Of a DNA stretch of 64,000 nt, positions 49,300-58,955 are shown piece after piece. This stretch comes from Vulcanimicrobiota bacterium (GTDB lineage: Bacteria; Vulcanimicrobiota; Xenobia; Xenobiales; JADMJV01): assembly GCA_019637395.1 (NCBI GenBank), contig JAHBVR010000020.1, forward strand, positions 62,001 through 126,000, written 5' to 3'. A program made the translations under genes and the position numbers. The notes under the pieces were generated by a model. That model saw only the letters and a list, made by a program, of their open reading frames with translations, made no database searches and was not told where the DNA came from. How positions within the stretch are numbered: position 1 is the first letter of the stretch; each line of letters starts with the position of its first letter.

Positions 49300-49483
49300 C
49301 GTGGTAGTCTCCTTGCGCTATTTTGATGTTGCGCAGTCTAAGTGTTGGGAACGCTCGAAAGGTGAGAGAAGCATGGCCGTTCCTACTTCTTTCGTGAACT
49401 TTCCGACGTGAGAAGTTTGTGGCCGCTCAGGCGAAACAGGCGGTGGTTTTTCGGCTTTGGCCCCCGGTCGACGGGTTCTAAAT

Positions 49484-49945
49484 CTAGAGAAGAATCCGGT
49501 AGCGGCATTTTTGGCGCGAGCCGCGGGCATACATTTCGTGGGTTTCGGGGAGGTCGACGATTTCCTGGAGCACCGCTCCGGCGCGTTCGCAGGTGCGCCG
49601 GGAGGCGAAATTGTCCGGATCGCAGGTAATCCAAAGTTCCGCGAAACCATGTCTCCTGGCCAGGGGAAAAAGGAGGCGCAGACTGCGCGCGGCCAGGCCC
49701 TGGCCCCGGTGGTCCGGGTGCACCGCATAGCCAATCTGGCCGCCGAATCGAATCAGATGCTGGTGGTCTCCCAAACGTAGCTCGATGCCGCCGACTCCCG
49801 AACGCCGGCCCTCGAGGAACATACCGAAATGGTAGGTGGCCACGTAGTTTTTGACCGGATCGGGGGGGCTGGTGCTGAGAATGCGCAGGCGCAAATCTCC
49901 ATCGCGCAAGCGTCCGTGCGGTAAAAAGGTTTCCAGTATCGGCAT
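49484..49945 (-). CDS. GNAT-family N-acetyltransferase
   Basis: 153 residues. GNAT motifs: GGIELRLGDHQHLIRFGGQI on strand 4, the acetyl-CoA site IGYAVHPDHRGQGLAARSLR with R/Q-x-x-G-x-A, and ITCDPDNFASRRTCERAGAV, as in RimJ/RimL-type enzymes. The acceptor is unknown. The C-terminus is Arg-rich. Confidence 0.85.
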   Translation of the reverse strand: MPILETFLPHGRLRDGDLRLRILSTSPPDPVKNYVATYHFGMFLEGRRSGVGGIELRLGDHQHLIRFGGQIGYAVHPDHRGQGLAARSLRLLFPLARRHGFAELWITCDPDNFASRRTCERAGAVLQEIVDLPETHEMYARGSRQKCRYRILL

Positions 49946-50058
49946 TTCTGATCCCTTGCTTTCGGGGCCTCGGCGAAAAATCTTGTGCCGTTCTTGATGC
50001 GCCGGGGGCAGGCGCAGATTTGGACTTCGGGAACTATTCCGGTTAGGAAAGTCAGTCA

Positions 50059-50094
50059 GGGCACCGTGAATGACTCACTCTCTTCACGGTGCCC
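50059..50094. terminator. Perfect 12-bp hairpin after the efflux adaptor gene
   Basis: GGGCACCGTGAA (50059-50070) and TTCACGGTGCCC (50083-50094) are perfect inverted repeats around a 12-base loop, 3 bp past the stop of the adaptor gene (minus strand). There is no T-tract on the minus side, so Rho-independent action is uncertain, but the position suggests an operon end. Confidence 0.6.
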
Positions 50095-50097
50095 TCT

Positions 50098-51459
50098 TCA
50101 TTCTTCGCCCGCTTCGAGCAGCAGGCCGCCCTGAGAGACGACTTTTTCACCTTCTTTGAGGCCCTCGATGATTTGTACTTCAGCGCCGGACTCAATGCCG
50201 GCTCGGACGGTACGGCGCACGTAATGGCCCGGGCTTGCTTCCACCAGCACGAATTTTTGGTTGCCCAGGCTGAGCAGAGCCTGTTTGGGCACGGTCAGGC
50301 CCGGGCCTCCGGGCAAGGCGATATTGACTTCCACAAAGGTATCGGGACGCAGGCCACCTTCCGGATTGTGAATCAAGCTGCGCACAGCGATGGCGCGAGT
50401 CTGGGGATCAACCTGGCGGCCGATGTAGTCGAGCCGGCCACGGTAAGTTTTGCCGTTGCTGATCACTTGCAAGGGCATACCCGGGCGAAGGGCGGCCACA
50501 TCCGCTTCGAAAGCATTGGCGTCGACATAAACCCGCGAGAGTTCCTGAACCTGGCCGATTTCAGCACCGGACTGGAGCCGTTGGCCGCGGGTGACGGAAA
50601 GGCGGGTGACCACTCCGGCGATGGGAGCGCGCACGAAGAAGGTGGAGGCCTGGGCCGCCCCGGCGGGTTTGCTGCCGGCCAGCGATAGCGAGGTCAAATC
50701 CGCGGGTAGATCCGTGCCGACCAGTTGAGACTGAGAAAGAACGGCGCGATTGCGCTGGTAGTTAGATTCACTGAGTTCGACGCTTTCTTGGGCCAGCCGC
50801 ACGGCCTGGCGGAACTGGCCGATATTGCGCTGAAACAGCGGCAACTGGCCGCGGGCGATGGAGAGTTCTTGCTCAGCGGCCTGGCGGACGGCCTCGGCTT
50901 TGGCAAGACGGGTGCGCGCTTCTTCCAGTTCGGCGCGCGAGGTGATACCGTCTTCCACCAATTCTTGTTTGCGGCGCACGTCGGAACGCGCAAACTGCAG
51001 TTCGGCCTCGGCCTGGCGCAGGTCAGCGCGCAGTGAAGCAACTTTGGCCCGGGCCTGGCCCAGCGAGGTCTGAGCTTCAGTTTCGCGGGTGAGGGCTTCC
51101 GAGAGGCGGCCGCGGGCTTCCACCACGTCGTCCTGCTCTTTCTCGAGACGCTCCAAAATCTGCAGACTGGTCAGGCCGTAAACACTGTTCATTTCCACCA
51201 GCGGCTGATCGGGCGCAACCGAGCTGCCTACTTTGACCAGCGCGCTGACGGCCACGCCGTCCAGAGGAGCGGTCAAAATCACCGAGCCGGCCTCGGTGGC
51301 CCGCACCTGGCCGGTCAGGCGCAGACTACCGCTTACCTGCCGGCGAGTCACCGGGGCCAGCACCACCGGCGCGGACTCGGGTGCGGGGCTGGAGCTCTCG
51401 GCCGGGGGAACAGAGGAACAGCCGGCCAGCAGGATTGGAAGCCACCACCAGCTCTTCAT
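50098..51459 (-). CDS. RND efflux periplasmic adaptor lipoprotein
   Basis: 453 residues. The lipobox WLPILLAGCSS gives a lipid-anchored Cys near residue 14. HlyD/CzcB-type order: a barrel-sandwich half (VILTAPLDGVAVSALVKVGS and SVAPDQPLVEM), a long helical hairpin (DVVEARGRLSEALTRETEAQ to LARAKVASL-type heptads), the second lipoyl half (FVRAPIAGVVTRLSVTRGQR), a beta-barrel (LPGMPLQVIS-like) and a C-terminal ALLSLGNQKFVLVEASPG. It bridges the inner-membrane pump and the outer-membrane channel. It overlaps the TolC-like gene by four bases. The pump is encoded on the other strand at 54756. Confidence 0.9.
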   Translation of the reverse strand: MKSWWWLPILLAGCSSVPPAESSSPAPESAPVVLAPVTRRQVSGSLRLTGQVRATEAGSVILTAPLDGVAVSALVKVGSSVAPDQPLVEMNSVYGLTSLQILERLEKEQDDVVEARGRLSEALTRETEAQTSLGQARAKVASLRADLRQAEAELQFARSDVRRKQELVEDGITSRAELEEARTRLAKAEAVRQAAEQELSIARGQLPLFQRNIGQFRQAVRLAQESVELSESNYQRNRAVLSQSQLVGTDLPADLTSLSLAGSKPAGAAQASTFFVRAPIAGVVTRLSVTRGQRLQSGAEIGQVQELSRVYVDANAFEADVAALRPGMPLQVISNGKTYRGRLDYIGRQVDPQTRAIAVRSLIHNPEGGLRPDTFVEVNIALPGGPGLTVPKQALLSLGNQKFVLVEASPGHYVRRTVRAGIESGAEVQIIEGLKEGEKVVSQGGLLLEAGEE

Positions 51460-52655
51460 GGTTGCTGCCCCAGCGCGGCCTGGAGGGCGTCGAGAGCGAG
51501 TTGCACTTCTAATTGCTTATCGATGAACTGGCGGCGCAGGTCGGAAACCAGCCGCTGGGCCACCAACAATTGAGTGTAGGGCAGGGCTCCTTTGCGGTAG
51601 CCTTTCTCCGTGACGCGAGCCATTTCTTCGGCCGGATCGAGCACTTTTTCCCGGTAGCTGATCTGGTTTTCGAGGGCGCTCTGGTAGGCGCTACGGGCCA
51701 CTTCCAATTCGCTCTCCAGTTGTTTGCGCAGATGTTCCAGTTTGGCCTCAGCCTCCGCCTCGGCGGCCTGCCGGGCGGCGTATTCGTAGCCCAGCTCGCC
51801 CCAGTCCAGAGGTATGGCCAGGGTAACCTGGAGCACATAGTTGGGCACCACCAGGTCGTGGACCAGGTTGAGATTGGCCGAAGGATTGCCCTGCTGGGCC
51901 GCCAGCAGCGTTTCCTGACGGGCTTGCTGCAACTCGGCGGCAGCCGCGGCCAGGCGGGGATGTTCTTGCAAGGACTGAATCAAAGGGGCGGGAGCCGGAG
52001 TCAGGTCCCCTTCGGCCTGCAGATCCTGGGGGCTCTGGCCCAGCAGGGGACCCAGGCGGGCCTTACTCTGGCGGAGTTCGGAGGTGGCCGTGACCAGTTC
52101 TTGCTGGGCTCGATTGCGCTCCACTTCGGCGCTCATCAGGTCGAGGCGCGGGACCTGACCGACCTTGTGACGGGTGCGCGCGATGCGCAGCACTTCTTCC
52201 GCCAGTTCCAAGTTGCGCTGGTTGACTTCCAGACGCTGCTGAGCGGCCAGCAGCCGGTAGAACTCATCCTTAACCGACTGTTCCAACTGCAAACGCTGGC
52301 TGCGCACCGCCTGCCGGGCCGCCTGATGGCGGAATTCGGCGCTACGCTTTTTGCTGGCCAGGCTGCCGAAAGGACCGCTGGACTGATTCCAAAAAACATA
52401 GTAGTCGTCGCGAAAAAGATTGCTGTAGTTGCTGTTGGTCAGGCCCGGACCATTGCCGCCCAGTCCCGCCACTCCCAGTTGGGCGGTGGGGAGCGAACCG
52501 GCGCCTTGCGCCTGAGCGGCGGCCTGCTGCTCGCGGGCCCGGGCGGCCGCCAGTTCGCCGTTATGGGCCTCGGCCTGCCGCAGGGCGTCGCCCAGGGTCA
52601 GGGCCTGGCAGCAACTGAGGGGTAGCCAGCAGAAAAGGGTTAGCCAGGTTTTCAC
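51456..52655 (-). CDS. TolC/CzcC-like outer-membrane efflux protein
   Basis: 399 residues with a signal peptide (MKTWLTLFCWLPLSCCQA). Two helical repeats characteristic of outer-membrane efflux proteins are visible: ALTLGDALRQAEAHNGELAA, VSAEVERNRA-type stretches with VGQVPRLDLMSAEVERNRAQ, and later ERQARQAAEAEAEAK-like heptads with VTEKGYRKGALPYTQLLVAQ. It forms the outer channel of the tripartite pump. First gene of the minus-strand pair. Confidence 0.88.
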   Translation of the reverse strand: MKTWLTLFCWLPLSCCQALTLGDALRQAEAHNGELAAARAREQQAAAQAQGAGSLPTAQLGVAGLGGNGPGLTNSNYSNLFRDDYYVFWNQSSGPFGSLASKKRSAEFRHQAARQAVRSQRLQLEQSVKDEFYRLLAAQQRLEVNQRNLELAEEVLRIARTRHKVGQVPRLDLMSAEVERNRAQQELVTATSELRQSKARLGPLLGQSPQDLQAEGDLTPAPAPLIQSLQEHPRLAAAAAELQQARQETLLAAQQGNPSANLNLVHDLVVPNYVLQVTLAIPLDWGELGYEYAARQAAEAEAEAKLEHLRKQLESELEVARSAYQSALENQISYREKVLDPAEEMARVTEKGYRKGALPYTQLLVAQRLVSDLRRQFIDKQLEVQLALDALQAALGQQP

Positions 52656-52766
52656 GGGCCCAGATTAGGACCCTGAGGCCACCCAAGCAAGAGAAAACGG
52701 CATTCTTGATGCTTTCTTGTGGGAAGCTCCGGTAGTATTTTTCGCGGGGACGGGAAGGACGGGACT

Positions 52767-54089
52767 ATGAATTCATTACCTTGGAGCATTTCGCCCGACA
52801 ATCGCGCCTGGCGCTATGCCGTGGCCGTGCTGGGAGTGGGGCTGATGGGGCTGTGCCTGGCCCAGGGCGGCGACGTCGTCTCCGAGGACAATGAAATGCT
52901 TCTCTATTTGGCCGGCCTGGTTTTCTCCGCCCTCTACCTGGGCCGGGGACCGACCCGGGCGGCCACCATCACCACCCTGTTTATTCTCAATGTGGGCCAC
53001 ATTCATCCGGGCTTCCGCATCGGCTTCCACAAATTCCAGTATGTCATCTCTTTCGCCATCTTTCTGGTGCTCAGCGACCAGATCGCACGCCTGGCCGACA
53101 ACGTGCGCCGCGAAGCCTGGCAATCTCAGGAACTTTATTTCTTCACCCAGGAATGCGCCAAGCTGACCAGTCCCCAACGGGTTCTGGAGCTGCTCTGCCA
53201 ACACGCGCGGCGTTCCTGTGGGCTGGAGTTGTCTGCCAGTCTGGCCATTTTGAAGGGGACACCGCTACAGACCCCGCGTGGGATCTACGGTTGGGTCACG
53301 CCGGCCATCCGCGGCAATTTGCTGCTGGACAGTCTTCAGGCCCAAACAGCGCTGGCGCTCGAGCGCATTGTCCAGAGCGAGCGCTCGCGCCAGGCCTCGA
53401 TTTTGGAGGCCACGCAGAAGCTGCAGAGCACGTTGATCAACTCCATTTCGCACGACTTACAGACTCCTTTGAGCAGTATCCGGGGCTCGGTGGACACGCT
53501 GAAAACCTGCGCCCTCCCCGATCAAGACCGCCAGGTGTTGCTGGATCTGGCCTCAGGCCAGATCGGACGCTTGCAAAAGCTGGTGCAGAATATCCTCAAC
53601 CTTTCCAAAATCGAGGCCGGGGGTCTGACGCTGTGCCTGCGCTGGATTTCGGTGGAAGAGATGGTGGCCGGCGTGGTGGAGGGCTTCCCGCAAGCCGCTC
53701 AGGCGCGCATTCGCTGGCAGGTGGCCGAGGAAATTCCCGAGGTTCAGGCGGACTTTTCGCTGCTCAGCCAGTTGCTTTCCAACTTGCTCGACAATGCCCT
53801 GAAGTTCAGTCAAGGGCCGGTCGGAGTGGAGGTCACGGCCAGAAACGGCAAGGTATTTTTGAGCGTGAGCGACCAGGGCTGCGGCGTGGAGCCGGCCGAT
53901 CGCGAGAAGATTTTTGAACGTTTTTATCGGGGCCAGACGCCGCGGCACGTGCCGGGCACGGGACTGGGGCTGAACATTTGCCGGGGAATTGCCGAGCTTC
54001 ATCATGCCAGTCTGCGGGTGGAGGCGCTCGAGCCGGGCAGCCGATTCGTGTTGGAGATCCCCCGCAAGCAAGAGGTAGTTGATGTCTAA
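52767..54089 (+). CDS. KdpD-like membrane sensor histidine kinase
   Basis: 440 residues from ATG 52767, after AAGGAC. Three or four membrane segments in the first 115 residues (AVAVLGVGLMGLCLA, LAGLVFSALYLGRG, FAIFLVLSDQIARLAD) resemble the DUF4118 part of KdpD. A GAF-like linker follows. The H-box is INSISHDLQTPLSSIRGSVD. The ATPase has LSNLLDNALKFS, VSDQGCGVEPADREKIFERF and GTGLGLNICRGIAEL. It overlaps the regulator gene by 8 bp. It probably senses metal or membrane stress and controls the RND pump encoded next. Confidence 0.9.
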   Translation: MNSLPWSISPDNRAWRYAVAVLGVGLMGLCLAQGGDVVSEDNEMLLYLAGLVFSALYLGRGPTRAATITTLFILNVGHIHPGFRIGFHKFQYVISFAIFLVLSDQIARLADNVRREAWQSQELYFFTQECAKLTSPQRVLELLCQHARRSCGLELSASLAILKGTPLQTPRGIYGWVTPAIRGNLLLDSLQAQTALALERIVQSERSRQASILEATQKLQSTLINSISHDLQTPLSSIRGSVDTLKTCALPDQDRQVLLDLASGQIGRLQKLVQNILNLSKIEAGGLTLCLRWISVEEMVAGVVEGFPQAAQARIRWQVAEEIPEVQADFSLLSQLLSNLLDNALKFSQGPVGVEVTARNGKVFLSVSDQGCGVEPADREKIFERFYRGQTPRHVPGTGLGLNICRGIAELHHASLRVEALEPGSRFVLEIPRKQEVVDV

Positions 54090-54762
54090 AGAGACGATTC
54101 TGATCGTAGATGATGAGGAGGCGATCCGGACTTTTCTGCGCATTTCCTTGAAAGGCTCGGGTTATCAGACCCTGGAGGCCGAGAGTGGCGAGGAAGCCAT
54201 CGAGATGGTGCGTGGCAGTCAGCCGGATGCGCTGGTGCTGGACATGGTTCTTCCCGACCTGAGCGGGCTGGAGGTGACCCGCGCGTTGCGCCGTTGGACC
54301 TGGGTACCGATTGTGTTCTTGTCGGTTCGTGACGATGAGAAGATCAAAGTGGAAGCCTTGGATGCCGGGGCCGACGACTACCTGTGTAAGCCCTTTGGCC
54401 TGGACGAACTGCTGGCCCGGCTGCGCGCCGCGCTACGGCGCAAACGGGTGATTCCCACGGAGGGAACCATCACCTTTGGGTTGTTGGAGCTGAATCAGGA
54501 CACCCGCCAGGTCAGTCTGGCCGGGCAGCGAGTCAATTTGACTCCCAACGAGTTGGCTATTCTGCAAGTGCTGCTGCGCAATCCGGAAAAGCTTTTGAGC
54601 CATCGCCAGATCCTGGTGGACGTGTGGGGCCCGGTTTATGCCGATGAACATCATATGTTGCGGGTAAACATGTCCAATTTGCGCAAGAAACTGGAGGCGG
54701 CCGAGCCCGGCTGCCGCTACCTGGTGAATGAACCCGGCATTGGTTACCGCCTGACGTGTTAG
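54082..54762 (+). CDS. OmpR/KdpE-family response regulator
   Basis: 226 residues. Receiver: ILIVDDEEAIRTFLRISLKG, acceptor Asp in ALVLDMVLPDLSGLEV near residue 54, and GADDYLCKPFGLDELLARLR with the conserved Lys. The winged-helix output has LTPNELAILQVLLRNPEKLL, SHRQILVDVWG and LRVNMSNLRKKLE. Its stop is overlapped by the GTG of the pump gene, so kinase, regulator and pump are translationally linked. Confidence 0.93.
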   Translation: MSKETILIVDDEEAIRTFLRISLKGSGYQTLEAESGEEAIEMVRGSQPDALVLDMVLPDLSGLEVTRALRRWTWVPIVFLSVRDDEKIKVEALDAGADDYLCKPFGLDELLARLRAALRRKRVIPTEGTITFGLLELNQDTRQVSLAGQRVNLTPNELAILQVLLRNPEKLLSHRQILVDVWGPVYADEHHMLRVNMSNLRKKLEAAEPGCRYLVNEPGIGYRLTC

Positions 54763-57700
54763 TCATTCTGCGCGAGCGCTGGTTGGTGGTGCTGGCCTGT
54801 TTCTTGTTGTTTTTGCTGGGACTGGTGTCCTTGCGACACTTGAACATCGAGGCCTATCCCGACCCGGCTCCACCCATGATTGAGCTGATTACCCAGAAGC
54901 CCGGCTGGTCGGCCGAGGAGATGGAGCAACAAATCACGGTTCCACTCGAGGCCAGCCTCAATGGAATGCCTTCTCTCGACCATATTCGCTCCAGCTCGTT
55001 ATTCGGGCTCTCCGATATCAAATGCTACTTCCACTACGGCGCCAGCTACCAGGAGGTGCGTCAGGAAGTCCTCAACCGCATTCACATGACCGAACTGCCG
55101 ACCGGAGTCGAGAGCGAGCTCTCACCGCTCTCGACCATCGGCGAGTTGTTTCGCTATCAATTGGTCAGTGATCATCATTCCTTGCTGGAATTGAAGGAAA
55201 GCAACGATTGGATCCTGCGCAGACAGTTCAAACAGGTGCCCGGCGTGATCGATGTGATCAGCTTCGGCGGCGACACCAAGGAGTTTCACGTGGACCTGGA
55301 TCCCATGAAGCTGATGCAGTTTCAACTGTCGGTGGATGATGTCATGGATGCCCTGCGCGATGGCAACTCCAACGTGGGCGCCAACTATCTGGACATCGGG
55401 GCCCAGAGTTACAACGTGCGCGGGGTGGGGTTATTTGGCGGCCTGGCCGACATCGAGAACACCGTAGTGCGCGAGCAAGCCGGGGTGCCGGTTTTCGTGA
55501 GTCAGTTGGGCAACGTGCAGTTGGGGCGTAAGATTCCGATGGGCCGAGTGGGCAAGGACCACCAGGAAGACATCGTCAACGGGGTGGTTTTGATGCGTCC
55601 GGGCGGCCAATCGCTGCCCACGCTGCAGGCCATTCACCGCAAAGTGGCCGAGATCAACAGCGGCAATCTGCTGCCTAAAGGGATGCGTCTCGAGCCTTAC
55701 GCCGATCGCAGCAAGTTGATCGAGCGGACCACGGCCACCGTGCAGCATACGCTGGTCAGCGGATTGGTCCTGATCTTTCTGATTTTATTGGCGTTTTTGG
55801 GAGATTTGCGCGCCTCGCTGGTGGTGGCCTTAACCATTCCGCTGAGTTTGTGCGTGGTTTTTGGGGTGATGGTGCTGACCGGCCAGTCGGCCAATCTGAT
55901 CTCCATGGGAGCCATTGATTTCGGGATCATTGTGGACGCCACGGTGATCATGGTGGAGAACATTCATCGCCATTTGTCGTTCAGATCCGGAGACAAAGCT
56001 GCGATTGTGGCCGAGGCCGCCTCGGAAGTGACCTATCCTATCGTCTTTTCCACCGCCATCATTTTCGTCTCGTTTCTGCCGTTGTTCACCATGCAGGGAG
56101 TGGAGGGCAAGATTTTCGGTCCTATGGCCAGCACCTATGCCCTGGCCTTGGGCGGAGCCTTGTTGCTGGGATTGACTTTGGGGCCGGTCGGCTCCTTCTT
56201 GCTGCTAAAGGTGCCCGAGCACGGCGATCACGACACGTTCATCGTGCGCTGGACCCGGGGGCCCTACAAACGCGCTTTGACCTGGGTGGTGGATCACCCG
56301 CGTTGGCTCGTGGGTATTGCTTCGGTACTGCTCCTGTTATCGGGTCTGATCCTGCCCTTTCTGGGGGGCGAGTTCATGCCCAAGCTGGAGGAAGGCAATC
56401 TCTGGGTGCGCGCTACCATGCCTCCTTCCATCAGCTTCCAGGAGGCCAGCCGGGTGGCCAATCAAGCGCGTGAGATTTTCTTGACCTTTCCCGAGGTGCG
56501 TACGGTGGTCAGCCAGTTGGGTCGTCCCGATGACGGCACCGATCCGATCAGTTTCTCCAACTGCGAATTCTATGTGCCCCTGAAGCCGGGTCTGAAACAC
56601 AAGGCGCACCTGGTGGAGCGCCTGGAACGCCGTTTGCATACCTCTTTTCCAGGTGTGGACTTCAACTTTTCCCAGGCCATTGAAGACAATGTCAAAGAGG
56701 CGATGTCGGGCGTCAAGGGCGAGAATTCCCTCAAATTGGTGGGCGCCGACCTGGCGATGCTGGAAAAGCTGGCCGGGCAGATCGAGGCGGCCCTTCGGGA
56801 CGTTCCGGGTGTTCGCGATCTGGGCACCATTCATCTGTTGGGTCAGCCCAGTCTGAGCATCGTCACCGACCGGCTGGCGGCGGCTCGCTATGGGGTATCC
56901 ATCGAAGACGTCAATTCGGCGGTCAGTGCTTCGATTGGCGGCAGCGCGGCCACCCAGGTGCTCGAGGGGGACCGGCGCTTTGATGTGGTGGTTCGCTTCC
57001 AACGGCCTTACCGGGCGGGTCCCCAAGAGATTGCACGTATTCCCATTCGCTCGCGCAGCGGCGCCATGATCCCGCTGTCCCAGCTGGCGCGTATCGAAAC
57101 GGGCAGTGGCGCCGGGGTTATCTACCGCGAGGACAATCAGCGCTATATTCCGCTGAAGTTCAGCGTCCGCGATCGCGATTTGACTTCGACCATCGCCGAA
57201 GTGAAGGCGCGCATCGAGAGCCGGGTGCGCTTTCCCGAGGGTTATGCGTTTTCCCTCAGCGGAGAGTACGAGCAGCTGCAGCAGGCCATGGCCCGCCTGG
57301 CGGTGGTGGTTCCGATTACGCTGGCCCTGATTTTGTTGCTATTGACGCGCACTTTCGGCTCTTTTCGGGATGCTCTCCTGGTGCTGGCCACGGTGCCTTT
57401 TGCCGCTATCGGCGGCGTGTTGGGGTTGCTTTCAGGGCGAATTACCTTATCCATTTCGGCGGCGGTGGGCTTCATCTCGCTCTTTGGGGTAACGGTGCTG
57501 CAGGGCGTGCTCTTTCTCTCCCGCGTGCGCCAGCTACACGCTTCCGGATTGGAGAATCGGGCGGCCATATTGCGCGCCGGGGAGCTGCTCTTGCGCCCGG
57601 TGCTGATGGTGGCGGCCGGAGCCGGTATCGGTTTGCTACCGGCGGCCCTGTCCTCGGGCATCGGCTCGGAGACGCAGAGACCGCTGGCCACGGTGGTGGT

Positions 57701-57938
57701 GGGCGGGATGATCAGTTGCTTTTTTGTGATTTTGCTGGTGCTGCCGGCGTTACTTCGCCTGGCGGCGCAGGCGCCACTCCAGGCCGGCCCAGAGCAAGCC
57801 CAGGGCCAGGGTCAGGACTCCCACGGCGTTGGAAGAGGGGGCACCGAAAGCACAACCGCCCAGACAAAGCTTGAGCAGTCCCAGGCCCCGGTTGATATCC
57901 TTGGGCCAGCGTCCGAAACCGGCCAGCAATTGGAGTAG
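54756..57938 (+). CDS. RND efflux pump, heavy-metal (HME) type
   Basis: 1060 residues from GTG 54756. The N-terminal membrane helix has LVVLACFLLFLLGLVSLRHL, followed by NIEAYPDPAPPMIELITQKP. The HME signature in TM4 is DFGIIVDATVIMVEN, keeping the two Asp and the Glu of CzcA-type divalent-metal pumps (Ala instead of Gly after the second Asp). The two large periplasmic loops are present, with YQLVSDHHSLLELKESNDWI. The last 60 or so residues after VLPALLRLAA are Gln/Gly-rich, non-membrane, and lie antisense to the gene at 57750-58046, suggesting loss of the original stop. Substrate predicted to be metal ions, unproven. Confidence 0.92.
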   Translation: MLVILRERWLVVLACFLLFLLGLVSLRHLNIEAYPDPAPPMIELITQKPGWSAEEMEQQITVPLEASLNGMPSLDHIRSSSLFGLSDIKCYFHYGASYQEVRQEVLNRIHMTELPTGVESELSPLSTIGELFRYQLVSDHHSLLELKESNDWILRRQFKQVPGVIDVISFGGDTKEFHVDLDPMKLMQFQLSVDDVMDALRDGNSNVGANYLDIGAQSYNVRGVGLFGGLADIENTVVREQAGVPVFVSQLGNVQLGRKIPMGRVGKDHQEDIVNGVVLMRPGGQSLPTLQAIHRKVAEINSGNLLPKGMRLEPYADRSKLIERTTATVQHTLVSGLVLIFLILLAFLGDLRASLVVALTIPLSLCVVFGVMVLTGQSANLISMGAIDFGIIVDATVIMVENIHRHLSFRSGDKAAIVAEAASEVTYPIVFSTAIIFVSFLPLFTMQGVEGKIFGPMASTYALALGGALLLGLTLGPVGSFLLLKVPEHGDHDTFIVRWTRGPYKRALTWVVDHPRWLVGIASVLLLLSGLILPFLGGEFMPKLEEGNLWVRATMPPSISFQEASRVANQAREIFLTFPEVRTVVSQLGRPDDGTDPISFSNCEFYVPLKPGLKHKAHLVERLERRLHTSFPGVDFNFSQAIEDNVKEAMSGVKGENSLKLVGADLAMLEKLAGQIEAALRDVPGVRDLGTIHLLGQPSLSIVTDRLAAARYGVSIEDVNSAVSASIGGSAATQVLEGDRRFDVVVRFQRPYRAGPQEIARIPIRSRSGAMIPLSQLARIETGSGAGVIYREDNQRYIPLKFSVRDRDLTSTIAEVKARIESRVRFPEGYAFSLSGEYEQLQQAMARLAVVVPITLALILLLLTRTFGSFRDALLVLATVPFAAIGGVLGLLSGRITLSISAAVGFISLFGVTVLQGVLFLSRVRQLHASGLENRAAILRAGELLLRPVLMVAAGAGIGLLPAALSSGIGSETQRPLATVVVGGMISCFFVILLVLPALLRLAAQAPLQAGPEQAQGQGQDSHGVGRGGTESTTAQTKLEQSQAPVDILGPASETGQQLE

Positions 57939-58046
57939 GCCGTAAAGGATCAGGAAGAAAAATGACACGTAGATCGAACCGAAGAATGCCATGGCCAGTC
58001 CACCCTGAATGAGGATGCCCAAAATTTCCTGGTCGGCTTGAGTCAC
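57750..58046 (-). CDS. Small membrane protein overlapping the pump antisense
   Basis: 98 residues from GTG 58046, with GAGGGGC upstream. Two strong membrane segments (LAMAFFGSIYVSFFFLILYG and GVLTLALGLLWAGLEW) and a loop GRWPKDINRGLGLLKLCLGG. Unknown family. It overlaps the last 189 bp of the pump gene on the opposite strand. Its protein character is at least as good as the pump tail, so it is likely real. Confidence 0.6.
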   Translation of the reverse strand: MTQADQEILGILIQGGLAMAFFGSIYVSFFFLILYGLLQLLAGFGRWPKDINRGLGLLKLCLGGCAFGAPSSNAVGVLTLALGLLWAGLEWRLRRQAK

Positions 58047-58274
58047 GGTCTACGCCCCTCGAGAGGTTTTATCTGACACAAAACGGTTACATTCCGTTAA
58101 CTCCCGAGCGCTCCGTTTTGGAATCGCTCAGGCTTCGACTGGTATTCTTTGTCTATCGGTGATACCTCTCCGGTAGCACCGATTTCAATTGAACGTTGAA
58201 GGTCGCTCCCTCTGAATAAGTAAAGTCGCCTCGCTGGTCTTCGACCGCGGGGTATTTTTTTGGGCGCCGGGTCT

Positions 58275-58850
58275 TCAGGGACTGACCCAGGGAGCGACTT
58301 CCAGGTGGCCCAGATATTCGGCCAGAAATTTGCCGTCTTCCTCGGGAGTGACCGGGGCATCGGCCATAACGGTGATGAGCTTGTTGGGTAGTTTGGGGTT
58401 CTGAGCCAGCACCAGGAAATCGATTTTGCTGCGGCCGTCCGGGAAGTGCACCTGGCGCTGCAGCACCTGAATAGGACCCAGGTGGGTGGCCATTTCGGGA
58501 AGGCTTTCTTGATCGACCACGGCCTGGCTTTTGCGATCCTGCTTGGCGCGGAAGTCTTTGAGAGCGGTCTGCATATCCTTGGGCTTCTCTTTGGGAGCAG
58601 GGTTTTCGAAAAGCATGAGCAGGCGCTGCCCACCTTTTTCCCGGTAGGTCACGCCGCGCATGCCCATGGTGAAGGCCTCGCCGGTGCCAAATCCCGTGGG
58701 AGGAACGGCACCGGGAGCGATTTCGCCGGCCAGGGCGGCTTTCTTGGCGGGATCGTCGACGATGCTGTGTTTAAAAAAATGATAGACCGTATAGGCGGTG
58801 ACGTAGAGAAAGAAGGCCAGGAAAGCAAAGCCGAGGATGAGTTTGCGCAT
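58275..58850 (-). CDS. Single-pass membrane protein, unknown
   Basis: 191 residues from ATG 58850. One N-terminal membrane segment (LILGFAFLAFFLYVTAYTVY) precedes an extracytoplasmic domain with GEAFTMGMRGVTYREKGGQR, LLMLFENPAPKEKP, and QVHFPDGRSKIDFLVLAQNP. Family unknown. The 228 bp to the next minus-strand gene hold nothing recognisable. Confidence 0.65.
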   Translation of the reverse strand: MRKLILGFAFLAFFLYVTAYTVYHFFKHSIVDDPAKKAALAGEIAPGAVPPTGFGTGEAFTMGMRGVTYREKGGQRLLMLFENPAPKEKPKDMQTALKDFRAKQDRKSQAVVDQESLPEMATHLGPIQVLQRQVHFPDGRSKIDFLVLAQNPKLPNKLITVMADAPVTPEEDGKFLAEYLGHLEVAPWVSP

Positions 58851-58955
58851 AGGTCTTGGTTTAGCTCCGAGGTGGCTGAGTTCCTGGGGGCGGGCCCACA
58901 TTGTACTCCTACATTGTCTCTGTCCAAATAGAGCGGCTGGGACTACAATTGGAGG

